A stretch of DNA of 64,000 nt from Triplophysa rosa (GCF_024868665.1 NC_079890.1:3094093-3158092), one strand, 5' to 3'. Shown: positions 43,206-56,041, numbered from the stretch's first letter. Notes: generated by a model from the sequence alone, not told the origin. Translations and numbers: made by a program.

Positions 43206-43640
43206 GATGTGTCTAATTAATATTTATATCATATCACTCACTTATTACACCGCTCGTTGGAATGCTTGATTCTGATTGGCCAGTCGCGACATTTGCAGGT
43301 TCGTTATTCCCAGATAACCTCTCAAAACTAATAACACAGGGTAACCCGGACGCAACAAATCATTTTGACAGGTTTTTTTTGACAAATATAAATATGTCTT
43401 TAATTAACATATATGACATTATATTTACAAATTATTAAACCAAATTGAATGTTCGTGACATTTGAACGTTGTTTCTTACCTTAAAACCGAAAGTAAACAG
43501 CTTTTCCTGTTAGGTCTGCATTCAGTAAAAATGAGCTAATAAAATATTTCAAATTCACATTTCATGTAAAGTTTTTTTCTCATGTGGCAAGTATCCCGCG
43601 TAATAAGCGGGATAATGTGCAAGCAGCCGGCTGTTATCGT

Positions 43641-43701
43641 GAAATAAGCCCCTCCAGTGTGAAACAAGAAACAACCTGATAGCACTGGAGGGGCTTATTT
43701 C
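43641..43701. repeat. Hairpin with 19-bp perfect arms
   Basis: gaaataagcccctccagtg at 43641-43659 pairs with cactggaggggcttatttc at 43683-43701. It belongs to a block (about 43250-43800) that starts with ggaatgcttgattctgattg, a common fish repeat word. Confidence 0.8.
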
Positions 43702-43986
43702 TGCGATATATACGGACACTGCCACCTACTGGCTAGATGTCGTAATCGCGCAGGTAATAAAGTTGAGTTGCATTTTTAGGTCGTGGACATAAAATGTATA
43801 ATAACACTACAATAATTTGTAAACTCTCGCGGGCCACATAAAATGAGGGGGCGGGCCGGATTTGGCCCGCGGGCCTTGTATTTGACACATGTGCCCTAAA
43901 TCATATAAATAATCTGCCACAAAAAATACACCTCACAAATACAACTGAACGCAGTTACCAGAAATGCCTGAGCTGTAATATATAAG

Positions 43987-44870
43987 TCATTTGTTTATTG
44001 TAAGGGTGGAGTAGATTAGACAGATATGTGGGAGCAAGGTTACGAGTGCCTTAAAGGTTAGGAGAAGGAGTTTATATTGAATTCTTTGGGTTATTGGGAG
44101 CCAGTGAAGTTGGATGAGGATCGGTGTAATGTGTTCTATTGATTTTGTGCGGGTAATAATTCTTGCAGCAGAGTTATGAACATTTTGAAGTTGTTGGAGA
44201 AGCTTTTGGGGTAAACCGGAAAGAAGGGCATTACAGTAGTCGAGGCGTGAGGTGACAAGGGCATGAACAAGAACTTGGGTTGAGTGCTGAGTGAATGATG
44301 GGCGGAGTCTAGAAATGTTGCGTAAATGGAAAAAAGCTATGCGGACTGTATTGGTAATATGTGAAGTAAAAGAAAGAGTAGAGTCCAGTATTACACCTAA
44401 ACTTTTGACCTGAGAGGAGATGGGGACCAAACAGCCTTGAGCCTTCAATGCTTATACTGATCGATGGGGATTTGGAGAGTGTAGATTTGGAACCAATGAG
44501 AAGAACTTCACTTTTATTACCGTTAAGTTTAAGTTTGTTATTTGTCATCCAAGATGTAATGGCCTGTAGACAGTCAGTAAGTGCAGTGGGGCATGATGAA
44601 ATACTGGGTTTTGTGGAAATGTACAGTTGAGTGTCATCAGCATAGCAGTGAAAGTAGATACCAAAGTGCCGAAAAATATTACCGAGGGGGAGGATGTAAA
44701 TGATGAACAAAAGAGAACCTAACACTGAGCCTTGGGGAACTCCATGATGTAATGGGGGTGAAAATGACTTTATGTTTTTCATTTGTACAAACTGTTTCCT
44801 GTCGGTAAGATATGAGTTGAAAAATTTAAGAGCAATACCAGTGACCCCAGTGCCAGACAAACGCTCGAGT
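43987..44870 (-). pseudogene. LINE reverse transcriptase fragment (L2-like), 5'-truncated and frameshifted
   Basis: On the minus strand, 44860 to about 44440 encodes the C-terminal half of a non-LTR reverse transcriptase. GVPQGSVLGSLLFIIYILPL is followed by the catalytic box YADDTQLY and then NNKLKLNGNKSEVLLIG. After a frame change near 44440 the thumb region continues ([55 protein letters not shown]) to 43987. The N-terminal half and the endonuclease are missing. The motif set fits the L2/Rex group. Confidence 0.88.
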
Positions 44871-44879
44871 AAAACTGGG

Positions 44880-46000
44880 GCCCCTGTGTCCTAGGGTCAT
44901 GGTGTCTCTTGTTTTTTTTTGGTTTAGATTTTGTGGCAAGTCTATGCATTAAATATGTAGATTTTATCATGTGATTAATGTAATCATTTGACCTCACATA
45001 AATATGACTTCTGTATTAAGTAATGTGTATTTGAGGAAGGTCACGTGTGACCAAAACAATACTTTAATTTCTTGTCAATTTTGATTTATCTTTGTTGTCC
45101 ATAACCTTCATTAGGTGGTAATTAGTCTAAAAGTGAAGAATCTCAATCTAACTATAGGTGTGTTAAAATCAAAACCAGTCTACAGGGTTTCCGTGGAAAA
45201 TGGAAATAGTATTCAGCGTGCCAAACTGGTTGTTCAATAATGACTGGTTAAAGAAAAGTAATTAGTACCACAGAACACCACAAACAAGTATTTCATTCTC
45301 TTTCCTGGCAGCTTCTATACATACTTGTAATAACAAACTATAATCATGTGAATGAGTTTTTCTGGTTTAACAACTAAGAGAAACTAAACACTTACATACT
45401 TACATACTGTATGCACACTTCAGATACCACACAATAGTTTGTTTGTAAGGTGTCCTCACCACTGGTAACACTTTACAGCAAAGGTCAAATTTTCACACAT
45501 TAAAAAATAAAAACAACCTCACGTTGTGTCAATCACATTTATACACTGCCTCCGATATTTTCGTCTATCATAAATCAATTCGGACCAGGTTCGATTTTCT
45601 GCGTTTTTCGCATCCGTAGTAAATGTAAGTAATTTTTGCCATTAATAAGGATCTTTATGATAATTTTTCATTTTATCTATATTACATTCAATCTTGTGTT
45701 TGTACAAAGTATTTACGATGTGATGTTCTTTTAACGTTTGCAAAAAAAATCGCTAAAGTTTGCTAGCGGACAGCACTATTTTTTTGTCATATACCCAGTG
45801 CATCGGCGCATGTCCTCTGACGTAACGTTAGGAGCTAGCAACGACGAATGATGACGTATAACAGTGTAGTAGTGGTATCCCATTTCTTAGCGGAAAATTT
45901 GTAAGCCTTCCCCATGCCACTTTGTTTCAAGGGGCAAGGGGAAGGGGCGAGGGGTAGGCGAAGGGGTAGAAAATAGAATTGGGCCTTAGTGTTCTATATA
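44880..46000. other. Intergenic, includes a G-rich repeat
   Basis: No gene recognised. 45931-45966 is a run of G4 tracts within a common fish repeat (ttgtttcaaggggcaagggg). Confidence 0.5.
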
Positions 46001-46007
46001 GTATGGA

Positions 46008-46428
46008 AGTGGGAGTGGAGTGGGAGTAGTATGAATACATTTCAGACATACTGCATTCGCCATGTTTTATTGTCATATGACTCGTATGCTCTTTGACCTA
46101 TGACGTATTAACAGCAACCTGTACGTAGGCGTTGATAAAACATACTGTAAGTCACAAGAAACTCATTTATTGGCACTGACATTTAAAAACGGACATCTTA
46201 GTTTTCTGCTGTTTTTATTTGATTTACTTTTGCTCAGCTCCCGTGGCATCATGGGATAGAGTAGTGTCCATCCAAAGCAGACTCGCATATCTCAGCGGAA
46301 GCAGTAGACCATCTGGGCATTTCTCGCCGTCCGTTTTTTGCACACTGAGGTTTCGGACATATTCATGACTCATACTGCTTTTCGCCTACTATATAGTATG
46401 GAAGTAGTCGATTTCGGACGCAGGGTGT
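46008..46428. repeat. Dispersed repeat copy, uninterrupted (partner of 14395-15150)
   Basis: Carries tatgctctttgacctatgac, catcatgggatagagtagtg and gcagtagaccatctgg as in the other copy. At 46397-46404 it reads tatggaag once, directly followed by tagtcgatttcggacgcagg, i.e. the pre-insertion state of the hAT MITE site. Confidence 0.75.
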
Positions 46429-46429
46429 G

Positions 46430-47493
46430 TATCACTACGCACCCTTAGCAACCACACTTAGCAACGTAAACAAAACATTCTGTTGCTGTTTACAGTCAAT
46501 CAGGGTCTATTTTCTCCAGCGGAAGGAAGGTGTGGGAACCCTAAAAGAGTTGCAGACACTCCGTTTCGGGTCATGCCTACCAACGCCCTTCAGCCATGAC
46601 TTATTTACAATAAAGCACAGCCTCTTGTACCTTAGTGCTTATATACAATTTATTTGCGCTCTCTATGATCACTCTGCATTTCTATAAAAAGCTTTATTAG
46701 AGGTGTAATATTGTAGTGTTTTTGTTTTTCTCATCTGGTCGTCTTTTCTCTTAGTCTATTAGCATTCCACTGATTCCTCGTCAAAACAGAGAGGCGTAAT
46801 GCCACTCATTATTACTATTATTAGTCACAAATGAGTGAACGACGATCAAAACACGCATGATGCAATGAATCCAAAATTAGAAGTCTTTTAATGAACCAGG
46901 GAAAACATACAAAACTGAGATTAATACACATGAGTGACTGAAGCAGTAGTAGTACTACTAGTAGTATTACAGTATATTGAAAATGAACTGCTGTCAAGTA
47001 TAACATGACTATTTATTAGCAGTGAACGTTTTTTTTCTATAAATTCTCTTTTCAATAAACTGCAGGTGGCTCATGTAGATGTCAGTGCATTAACTAAAGA
47101 GCCTGGTAATTATATGTTAAATGGTTTAATTAAATGAACATTTTAATAATACAATTGTATTGCATTATCATACTTATTTTTTTAGCTTATCATTATTCAA
47201 TAATACAAATTAGTCCACATTTCTCTCTTAGACAAGGAGTGGCTTAAGAGACTGAGTCTTAGAGCAAAAAGAGACTGACAACTACAAAAGAACTCAAATA
47301 CAGGAAGAGATTTCAGTTTGCACTTTACTTGTCAAGCTGGGCGATTGCAGATTAGGTTTATGCAGGTTGTTATGTTTCACAAAAATTGAAAAGATTCTTT
47401 ATTTTTAATGTCTGAGTTAAAAATAATTAGTTAAATGGTGATGATGTTAACATGAGTAATCTTGAAATTGAATGAATATGATTTACAGTCAAA
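46430..47493. other. Intergenic, upstream of meprin-like gene
   Basis: No other gene recognised. It must contain the promoter of the downstream protease gene; no clear TATA box could be tied to a start. Confidence 0.45.
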
Positions 47494-50400
47494 ATGATTT
47501 TGTGGGCTTGTGTTCTGCTGAGCTTGGCTTTTCGCCCTGCATCATTGATGGTGAGTTAATACTAATTGAATAACGCTAATACAATACAAACCTATGTGTT
47601 ATGTAGAGAAATGCAAAAGTGGTGCATGTGTGTGTGTGTACACACTGATGTTTATAACATTTATCATTTGTTTTCCCAGCAATCACCAGATGTAATTGGT
47701 GAGTACAGCACAAATAAGTCACTGAAATGTGAAGTTACGTTTTAACGGAGTAAAATCAAAGACAATGAATCATCATGTTTTGATGGCATATTATTTAGCA
47801 TGAGAAAATGCTATGTTCCATCTAAGCAAAATATGTTCTAAGAACATTTGGCTAATATTTCAGCCTGATCTCACAGGAATTCGTGACTATTTTACACGGC
47901 AGCTAATTCGCAAGAATTCGTACGATGTGATTCATACAAAACCGTGCGATTTTTAGAAAAAGAAATAATGAAACTCAACCGTCACTGACGCAAAAGCCAA
48001 TCGTATTTAAACGTGTGAAAAAGATTGTACAGATTCATATGAAATAGTTACGAATTCCCGTGAGATCGTATTAATCATTTGCCTCAAGTTATGAAAATGT
48101 TTCTTCTCTATGTTTTTTAAACATTTCACTAACAATGTAAGAATAACATTTTACACCAATGTGTCTGTAGTCTTTTCAATACAGCAAGAGCATTTTTTTC
48201 AACTTGGAGAGACCTTTTCGAGAATGTTAACCAAAGTTCTGAGAACCGGGTTGGAGCAGTAATGTTTCACTTTTGCTTGTGTGGTATTTTCTGGCTACAA
48301 CATAATGTACATAATTCTATGTCTTTTCTTTTAATGAGGAACGGAAGTCATTAATGACGAACAGAAGGACATTTCTGAAATAAACAAAGGTAAAACCACT
48401 GTATTACATCAGGAAGTGAAATATATAGTTAATAGATATTAAGCAAGAAGGATAACGTACACTGGGCACTTTGTAAGGTATCTTGATAGTATCCGGTTGT
48501 TATGACGTAGATTTAACAAGATGCTGGAACATTCCTGCTGCTCAAACTAGCATGTCTGGCATCACGGCCCTGCAATGTCGGGGATGTTTTTTCTGTGACA
48601 GTTCTTGGCTAAGGTTTTGTTGTTGGTGTTGAGATCTCTTGCTCATGTTGAGTGTGTTTTGAGGTTTTAGGTGTCCTTTCCTGTTTTGTTGTGTTTATGT
48701 TGGAGTATGGTGTGTTTGTGACTTTTCGGTGTACCTAATAAAGTGGCCGTTTATATTAGAGATGCACCGATACAAAATGTCTCCACCGATACCGATAGCC
48801 GATTATTCAGAGTGATCTCTGCCAATGCCGATTCTGAAGATTAAATGAATGTTTCTTAACTTTCTGAATGTTCTTAATGCATATAACGATTCATATAAGA
48901 TATATTAAAGTGGCGATGTTTCTTAACATTTTGTATATACAGAGCACAAATTCGTTGCATTTTCCTGTCCTCTTTTGACTGACAGAATTCATCGGCCCTA
49001 GTCATCGACTGTTTTTACATATGTCCGATAGTGTGAAAAATTCCTTTTATTGACCAATACCGATTATTGCCCGATATATCGGTGCAAATCATGTTATACA
49101 ATGCGTAAGGTGTTTAAAATTAACAGCTGTTTATGAAATTAGGTTTAAATCTTCTGGAGGGAGACATCATGGTGGTGAGTTTCAGTATAAGAAAGTAATA
49201 AAAGAAAAGAAATTTAAACATTAAAAATGATAACAATCCTCTCTGCTTCAAAGTCAAGGGAAAAGAGTTCAATTCTGGGAATTGAATCCCTGTGGAAACT
49301 CCCTGTGCCCTACGTGCTGAATTCAAATCTGAGTATGAAATCATTTTGAAATATCGACATATGTTTTATTTCTGTTTTTCATCTTCCACCGTGATGTATT
49401 TTCATTCTGGTTATAGGTATGAACTATAGAGGAGTTATACTGAGGGCATTTGAGCAGTTCAGACTCAAAACATGTATTGACTTTAAGCCCAGGACAACAG
49501 AAGAGTTTTACATTTCTGTGGAGAAGCGTGAAGGGTAAATACTGTAGTTGCATTTACTAATCCATATATTCATCATAAATTTATTTAGAATACAGAACAT
49601 CTGAGTTGGTAAACATAAAACTACGCAGCTCTACATACTGTATATCTTCTCAATGATTTTTCAGGTGCTGGTCATATATCGGGCGATTGTATGCCCAGGG
49701 TCAGGCGGTTTCTATTGGACACGGCTGTGGATTTCTAGCGATCGTTGAGCACGAGTTTCTTCATGCGCTGGGATTTTTCCACGAGCAATCAAGATATGAC
49801 CGAGATAATTATGTGACAATAAAATATGAAAACATCATAACAGGTTGCTCTGTAACTTTTCACATTTTCTTAATGCCACTCATGTATTGACAACCAGCCT
49901 TTTAACATCAGTAGTCTTTCTTTTCAGAATTTTTGAACAATTTCAATAAAGTCTATGAGAACGTGAGTGCCGTTCAAGGCACCCCGTATGATTACTTGTC
50001 TGTGATGCATTACGGTAAAAGTGAGTTCAGCAACGGTCGTGGATCCACAGTCATCACCAAACGGCCTGAGTTTCAAGATGTGATTGGTCAGCGTGTGGAA
50101 ATGAGTGAATATGATGCTTTTGAGCTCAATGGGCTCTATAAATGCAGTAAGTATTATTCCTGTATTCTACTGTATTTATATAACATAAATAACATCAGGG
50201 CTTTTGAGGTGGACTCTTAAAAATATAGGAGCTAAAAATGTTATTCACAACTGAACATTTCAGTCAAAAGTTCCAAAAAGAACCATTTCTTTTCTAACTT
50301 TTAATAGTCTGTAGAACTGCAAAGAAGATCTAAAGAAGGTCTTGTGTCCAATATAAACTAAATGAATCATTCCCAGAAAATGGGATCGTTGCTTTTTTTT

Positions 50401-53400
50401 TACCTGTGTCAAAATGGGTCTGACAACTACATTACATTTAAAGAAAAAAAAGGGAAAGTAGAGTTTTTAAACTTGGGTCTGAGATCCCCCAGGGGGTGTA
50501 AAGGAGTCACAGAGGGTCCACAGAAAAATCTGCAATCATTAAAAAAAGGAAAAATTACAAAAAATAAGTAAATAAAAAATAGATTAAAATGTGATTAAAA
50601 TAACAAAAAATCAGCTATTAATATATTAAATTTAATTGAAAATGAAAAGATAAAATTGTATATTATAATATTTTGACACAATATTTAGACACAAAAATAC
50701 AGTTAATATTTTTGTGATAATGTAGGTTATAGATTTTAGATTTATAATGATACATTTTCATAGAATAAAAAAACTGCTCTCCTTTTGGTGTGATGCTTTA
50801 TTTATGCTTATTTGTTCCAAAAGTGTTATGTTTTTCGTTGCATAATTTAAAAAGTAGAATTTGTTTTTGTGAAATTCCGAATAAAAACACGTAATGTGTT
50901 TTTTACACGTTACACATTTTGTTTGTGCTACAGACTCATCCACCTCGTTCCTGAGCCGCTGTGGTTTTGATGACAAATCCCTTTGTCAGATGCAGGTCTG
51001 TTCCACTACTAAAAGTGGATGGCAGACAGTGAGTTCAGTGGTCGGAGTCAACGTGACCGACCACACCTACTTGGGCAAAGAGTCGAATGGTGAGATTTTT
51101 GAGTTTTTCGAAATATGTATTACTGGAAAATGTTGTAGACTATTAATTTCTTGTTCCTCCCCACCCATTGCATTTATGTTCTGTCACGTGCAGGAACGTC
51201 TTTTTTCATGCACTTCAGTGCCGAGGGCAGAAACGAGAGCGAGTCGGCTCGACTGGAGAGCACTAAAATGACCCCGACCAGAGATTGCAAAGTTCAATGC
51301 CTGCAGTTCTATTACTATCACAGCAGCAATGAGTTTGACCAGCTCAACATCTGGATCAGGGAATATCAGGACAAAACAGACACCAGGGGAACTTTGAAAA
51401 TTATGGATCAGATCACAGGTTTTATGCACTGCTCACATAATTGAACAATGTGGCATAGAGAGGCTGCGATATATTATGAATATAGTCTCGACCGAAATAC
51501 ACTGAACAAAATTATAAACGCAACACTTTTTGCCCCCATTTTTCATGAGCTGAATTCAAATAGCTAAGACTTTTTCTATGTACACAAAAGTGAACATTCA
51601 ATTCACGGGCAACAGCTCTGGTGGACATTCCTGCAGTCAGGATGCCAATTGCACGCTCCCTCAAAACTGGCGACATCTGTGGCATTGTGCTGTGTGATAA
51701 AACTGCACATTTTAGAGTGGCCGTTTATTGTGGCCAGCCTAAGGCACACCTGTGCAATAATCATGCTGTCTAATCAGCATCTTGATATGCCACACCTGTG
51801 AGGTGGATGGATTATCTCGGCAAAGGAGAAGTGCTCACTAACACAGATTTAGACAGATTTGTGAACAATATTTGAGAGAAATAGGCCTTTTGTGTACATA
51901 GAACAAGTCTTAGATCTTTGAGTTCAGCTTATGAAAAATGGGGGCAAAAACAAAAGTCATTAAACACCGTCTTTTCTGTTAAAAAGATCATTCGACCAAG
52001 TTGTAAGATCCTCAAAACTTCCTTCTTCCAATTTTCTGCAGGACCCCCTGATAACCACTGGCTGCTGCACCACGTGCCGCTAAACGCCAATAAGACCTTC
52101 CAGCTCGAGTTTGAGGCTCGTAAAGGAGCTGGGAAGTCCAGCGGAGGATTTTCGTTGGACGATATCAATGTTTCACAGACCGAGTGCCCCCAAATATGGC
52201 AGATAAGGAATTTTGAGAAGCTCATGAACGACACACCGATCGGTTCTTACGTATACAGTCCGCTGTACTACTCTAGTGAAGGTTATCGCTATCAGGTTTT
52301 CTTGAGAAAATTGGCCAGCTACTACGCTATGTCTTTTCGTCTGGTATCCGGTGCGTTCGATGGCCAGCTGCAGTGGCCCTGTCCGTGGAGACAAGTGACC
52401 TTTCAGATTTTCGATCAGAATCCAAACATGCAAAAGCGCATGTCTTACGAGGAAAGCGTCACCACTGACCCGACTTTGATTTCAGGTGAGACCTTTTATT
52501 TACCCGAATATTAGCCAACTACTGAAAAACAAGTAAACCAGGTTTACAGATGGTGTAAAACTAGCTAAATATAAAAAAACATGTTTTGTACAGGTGGCAG
52601 GTACGTCTGGGACAATCCTCAATATAGTGGAAATCTAACCATTATTGGTAATGAGAGCGTATTTGTAGGTCCTCATGTGGCCATTGCTATCAACAAAGAC
52701 ATCCTCTATGGAATAAACTTTGAGTTCATCAAAGGTGGTGATGTCATCGTTCTCATTAGCATGCAAGGTACGTTTTGTCATGTAGCCTCAGAAAAAAGGT
52801 TGGATTTAAAGACACCTTAATGGATTAGAAGCAAACTGAGCTCTACTACAATCACTTTGTCTTAGATATGTCAGGGCTTCTTCAGACAAATTCTGTAGCA
52901 TGCCCAAAAGTGAAAGTGAAAAATATCAACGCTACTCCTAGTGAAAGTGCCAAACAGGGACCATGTTTTTCAAGGTAAACATCCATTTATACATCTTTTA
53001 ATAAACAGCAATGTAGTAATAACCATTTAAGACACTTTTTTATAATCTTTAGACAACTATTTTTACAGTTAGTACTACTAATACAGAATAACATAATATT
53101 GATATACACTAGACTAGTACCATGAATAGAAGTGTACACTGTAAAACAAATCCTGTAAAAAACAGCAGCTGGGGCACCAGAAATATTTCCTAAAATAACC
53201 GTTTTTTGACTGTAAAATTACACTTTCCCCAGTTTTTATTTTAAATTTGTAATTTGACGGTTTTTGACCGTATTTCAAAAACAGTATTTTATTTTACGGT
53301 GTACGACTACAATTTTAGTTTGGTTTCATCAGTGTACATCGTATTGAGAAAAAATGACAATAATACTTTGTATTATAATACCAATAACACCACGTCATCT

Positions 53401-53697
53401 TCAGTTTTCTTTTCACTATAGTAACTACTGCTTAACGTAAAGCTGCTTTACAACAATGAATAAAATAGAATTGCAAATTATGATATAAATGCTACATTTA
53501 AAACGTTAAGTTTTCATTAACTTATTTATTTACTATAACTTTCACCTCAGTACTGCTATTAGAAAGAAAGTCACTCTTTGGACAGACAGTGTTTTGTATT
53601 ATTAACCGTTCTCCTCACATCTGTTTGTAGTTCCACTCTTCTGTCCTCTCTGAACTGCATGCTGGGTTTGTGCCTTTTGCTGCTGAGCTTTTTGTGA
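47494..53697 (+). CDS. Meprin-like astacin metalloprotease (14 coding exons)
   Basis: Zinc endopeptidase of the astacin family, expected to be secreted or on the cell surface. Coding exons: 47494-47550, 47680-47698, 48339-48389, 49143-49174, 49254-49332, 49417-49534, 49665-49843, 49928-50146, 50934-51089, 51194-51418, 52042-52485, 52594-52767, 52866-52974, 53631-53697. They total 1929 nt, 642 residues plus TGA, in phase with GT-AG introns. Signal peptide: residues 1-19. Propeptide has LLEGDI (Asp50 as zinc switch). Astacin domain about 62-250 has HEFLHALGFFHEQSRYDRD (zinc ligands His148, His152, His158; catalytic Glu149) and the Met-turn SVMHYGK (Met205, Tyr207). MAM domain about 256-427, MATH domain about 429-585. 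The C-terminus is a 35-residue linker and a hydrophobic end (CMLGLCLLLLSFL). No EGF-like module is present, unlike mammalian meprins, and no cytoplasmic tail. All catalytic residues are intact. I cannot choose between mep1a and mep1b. Confidence 0.92.
47868..48070. mobile_element. MITE in meprin-like intron 2
   Basis: Left end gatctcacaggaattcgtga and right end acgaattcccgtgagatcgt are inverted copies. Non-coding. Target duplication not clear. Confidence 0.6.
48757..49090. mobile_element. hAT-type MITE in meprin-like intron 3, diverged
   Basis: Left end tagagatgcaccgata with repeated ccgata words, and right end ccgatatatcggtgca. The outermost right bases have diverged, so no duplication can be read. 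Just before it, ggtgtacctaataaagtggc (48730-48749) is the end of another common fish repeat. Confidence 0.65.
51498..51957. mobile_element. Tc1/mariner-like MITE in meprin-like intron 10
   Basis: Left arm from cactgaacaaaattataaac through cccccatttttcatgagctg and ctatgtacacaaaa is mirrored on the right by ttttgtgtacatagaacaag through cagcttatgaaaaatggggg. A TA precedes the left end. The outer 25 bp or so of the right arm is lost. Interior words (caattgcacgctccctcaaa, ggtggatggattatctcgg) match a familiar fish Tc1-like transposon. No intact transposase. Confidence 0.75.
53135..53303. mobile_element. Small MITE in meprin-like intron 13
   Basis: Ends tacactgtaaaac and ttttacggtgta are inverted, with mirrored aaccgttttttgac and gacggtttttgacc inside. 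A typical fish MITE. Confidence 0.6.
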
Positions 53698-53832
53698 GAT
53701 AAACTGTTGTTACCGCATCTGTGTGCAGTCTTATCTATTTATTCTCTACATTGCTTATACCTACTGTACATGTGCCGTGGGAACAGCTGGAGCCTCCTTT
53801 TGTTGTATGATTGCTTTATAGCACCTTACTAT

Positions 53833-53838
53833 AATAAA
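53833..53838 (+). terminator. Meprin-like gene poly(A) signal
   Basis: aataaa 136 nt after the stop codon; the first canonical signal downstream. Confidence 0.65.
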
Positions 53839-53839
53839 T

Positions 53840-55570
53840 TGGTGTTTAGTTAAATAAATGCATTTTTAAATCTTAACACTGCCTCAATATTACTGGTTGC
53901 CATTAGGGGAAACATTGAGTCAATATAAAAGAAATGAATAAAGTCGTGGAATGTCCTAATGTGTGCTGTACACTAAAGCTAAACTTCCATTGTGGGAAGG
54001 AAAACAACATTTTGACATCCAATTTTAAGTTTTACGAAGATCAATATTTTGAAAAGGATCCATGTTTACCAAAACAAACACAAATCAATTGAGCAGCAGA
54101 AACGATTTTATTTTTATTACGAAACAATGACCTACAGTAAATCAACACTAAAATGTGCTTAAACCTCTATGGGCTTTTATGAACAGTTATTCAAATAGCC
54201 CAACAGTTCTTATTCTTTGATCAAACATAATTAACACTCACAGTGAATTAACACTCACAGTGTATATATAATCCACACGAAGTGTGGATTATATATACTT
54301 TGTACACTGTGAGTGTTAATTTGACCTCTTTTAACACTGGCGATTTTGCTGTGTTGAACTTTATAATGTGTATGTGTTTTACAGTCGGAAGACAGAATAG
54401 ACATAGTAAACTTTTGGTTAGTCAGACAAAACATCTGCTTTATAGTTCATATTTTACTTACAAGCATTCAAATGTTAAAACTTTACCTCTAAATAGGTAA
54501 AAATAGGTCTTTCTCCTTTACTAAACACATTACAACAAGATCAAATCAGTTTTCTGTCAACTCCAGCACTTTCATCATTTCAAGACATCATTTAAGATAC
54601 AAAAGAAATTACATTGTGTAATGTAAAAGTTCATGACATTATTAATAGACAAGAAAAGTGCCCGTACATGAAGAAATACTCCAAACTAGTGAGACGTTCA
54701 GGGTTTATTCTGTAATATTATTCTGTATTATTACTATTCTTTCCACATGCTATATTTGATCATTTTCAATAAAGTTTACTTTGAAAATGTTCTCTTGTCA
54801 TTTTATCAAGCAGCGTCTTGAGGTCTCATCTTGAGAACAGTAGTGAACGAGTTCCCATCTATTCTAAACTTTTTCTTTTTAATTTAGTCTAAGTCATCCA
54901 ACTTTTTTTTCCAAAAGCATTTTTATGTTAGTTTTGCAATGAAATCGATTTTTTAGAACTTACTCAACGTTTGAGCAGTTTTGTATGTCTGCTCATACTT
55001 AAGTTCACACAAACTTAAGCAAATGCAATTAAGCTTCATGATAGCACATCATTGTATTAAACAAAATCAATGGTAGTCTCTCTCACCTCTCCCGATGGCT
55101 ATCCCAAATGACATTTCCCAAACTAGAGACATTATATAGACCTTGGATTAGGCGGGGCATGATTTGTCAGACTGAACCAGGAAATTATGATTTAGTCCTA
55201 AAACCCCTATTTTGCATGACAAATTCTGGGAAGACCAGAAAGAACGATATTTGTATCACCATTCTTTCACGCTTCACGTGTTTGCGTGCGCCAGCTTGAT
55301 GGTCCCAAGCCTGTTTTTTTTGGTGACTTCCACTTCAGAGCCCATCCACAACATGGCCGACTCACAAGAGCCCTCAGCTGTCATGGGCATCATGCTAGTG
55401 GTCCCATGTCTGGTGGTCCCGGAGGTGCCCGTTCCGGCGGTTCCTGAGGTCCTGGAGTCAGCTCTACCTGCACTGAAAAAAGTGAAATGACTGTGCCTTT
55501 TGGACAAAATTAAAAGTTGAAATTGTTTTTTTTATTAACCATGTGTTGTGTTAAGTTGTAACATTGCTAA
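53840..55570. other. Intergenic with a hairpin
   Basis: No gene recognised. 54230-54322 holds a hairpin (aattaacactcacagtg, tatatataatccacac, gtgtggattatatata, cactgtgagtgttaatt). 55330-55490 has an open frame rich in Pro/Val/Glu repeats that may be retroelement debris. Confidence 0.45.
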
Positions 55571-55579
55571 AGATTTTCA

Positions 55580-56041
55580 TAGGGATGTAACAATTCACCC
55601 AGCTCACGATGTGATGCGATTCACGATTCTGATCTCACGATGCGATTTAATCACGATTTTTTTACAGAATGAGTTGAGAAAAATTTTAAATGAACAACTG
55701 CCCTTTTATTATTTCTCTAATGCTGCACAATTCTTTGTAAAATAAAAATCTATTTTGTGTCAAATAACAAAACTAAATAGAAGTTTTAAAACAAATTCCA
55801 AATCAAATAAAAGATGAATAAAACAAAAGTCTCTTTAATATAAACAATCTAAGACTTTGTATGTGCTTTCCTAACTTGTACTTTTTTAAGAAATATCAGC
55901 ATATCTACGTTTACCAAATTTTCAGAAAAACAGCGGCCCCTGCTGTTCAAAACATGTACTGCGATTTTTATAACGTCTCAACCGACTTGAATCATCACGA
56001 TATACAATTTCAACCGGCTCACGGTGAATCGTTACATCCCT
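55580..56041. mobile_element. hAT-type MITE, tagggatgtaac family
   Basis: Left tagggatgtaacaattcacc with cacgatgtgatgcgattcac, right cacggtgaatcgttacatcc. The inverted ends are clear; the flanks do not show a matching 8-bp duplication. Confidence 0.7.

Larger units (their letters stand above)
42309..43893 (-). mobile_element. hAT element with decayed transposase and nested MITE
   Basis: Left end caggggtgtcaaactcgatt and right end tgtatttgacacatgtg are inverted. Perfect 8-bp duplication ccctaaat at 42301-42308 and 43894-43901. Sub-terminal cgggccacat and gggccgg words occur at both ends. The 1585-bp interior holds a minus-strand transposase remnant and a nested MITE at about 42919-43086. A further foreign-looking block lies at about 43250-43800, so much of its length is later insertion. 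Confidence 0.9.

Noticed and set aside
55212..55490. Pro/Val/Glu-rich frame resembling a retroelement linker
   Set aside because: Too short and too low in complexity to assign; no flanking LTR or domain.
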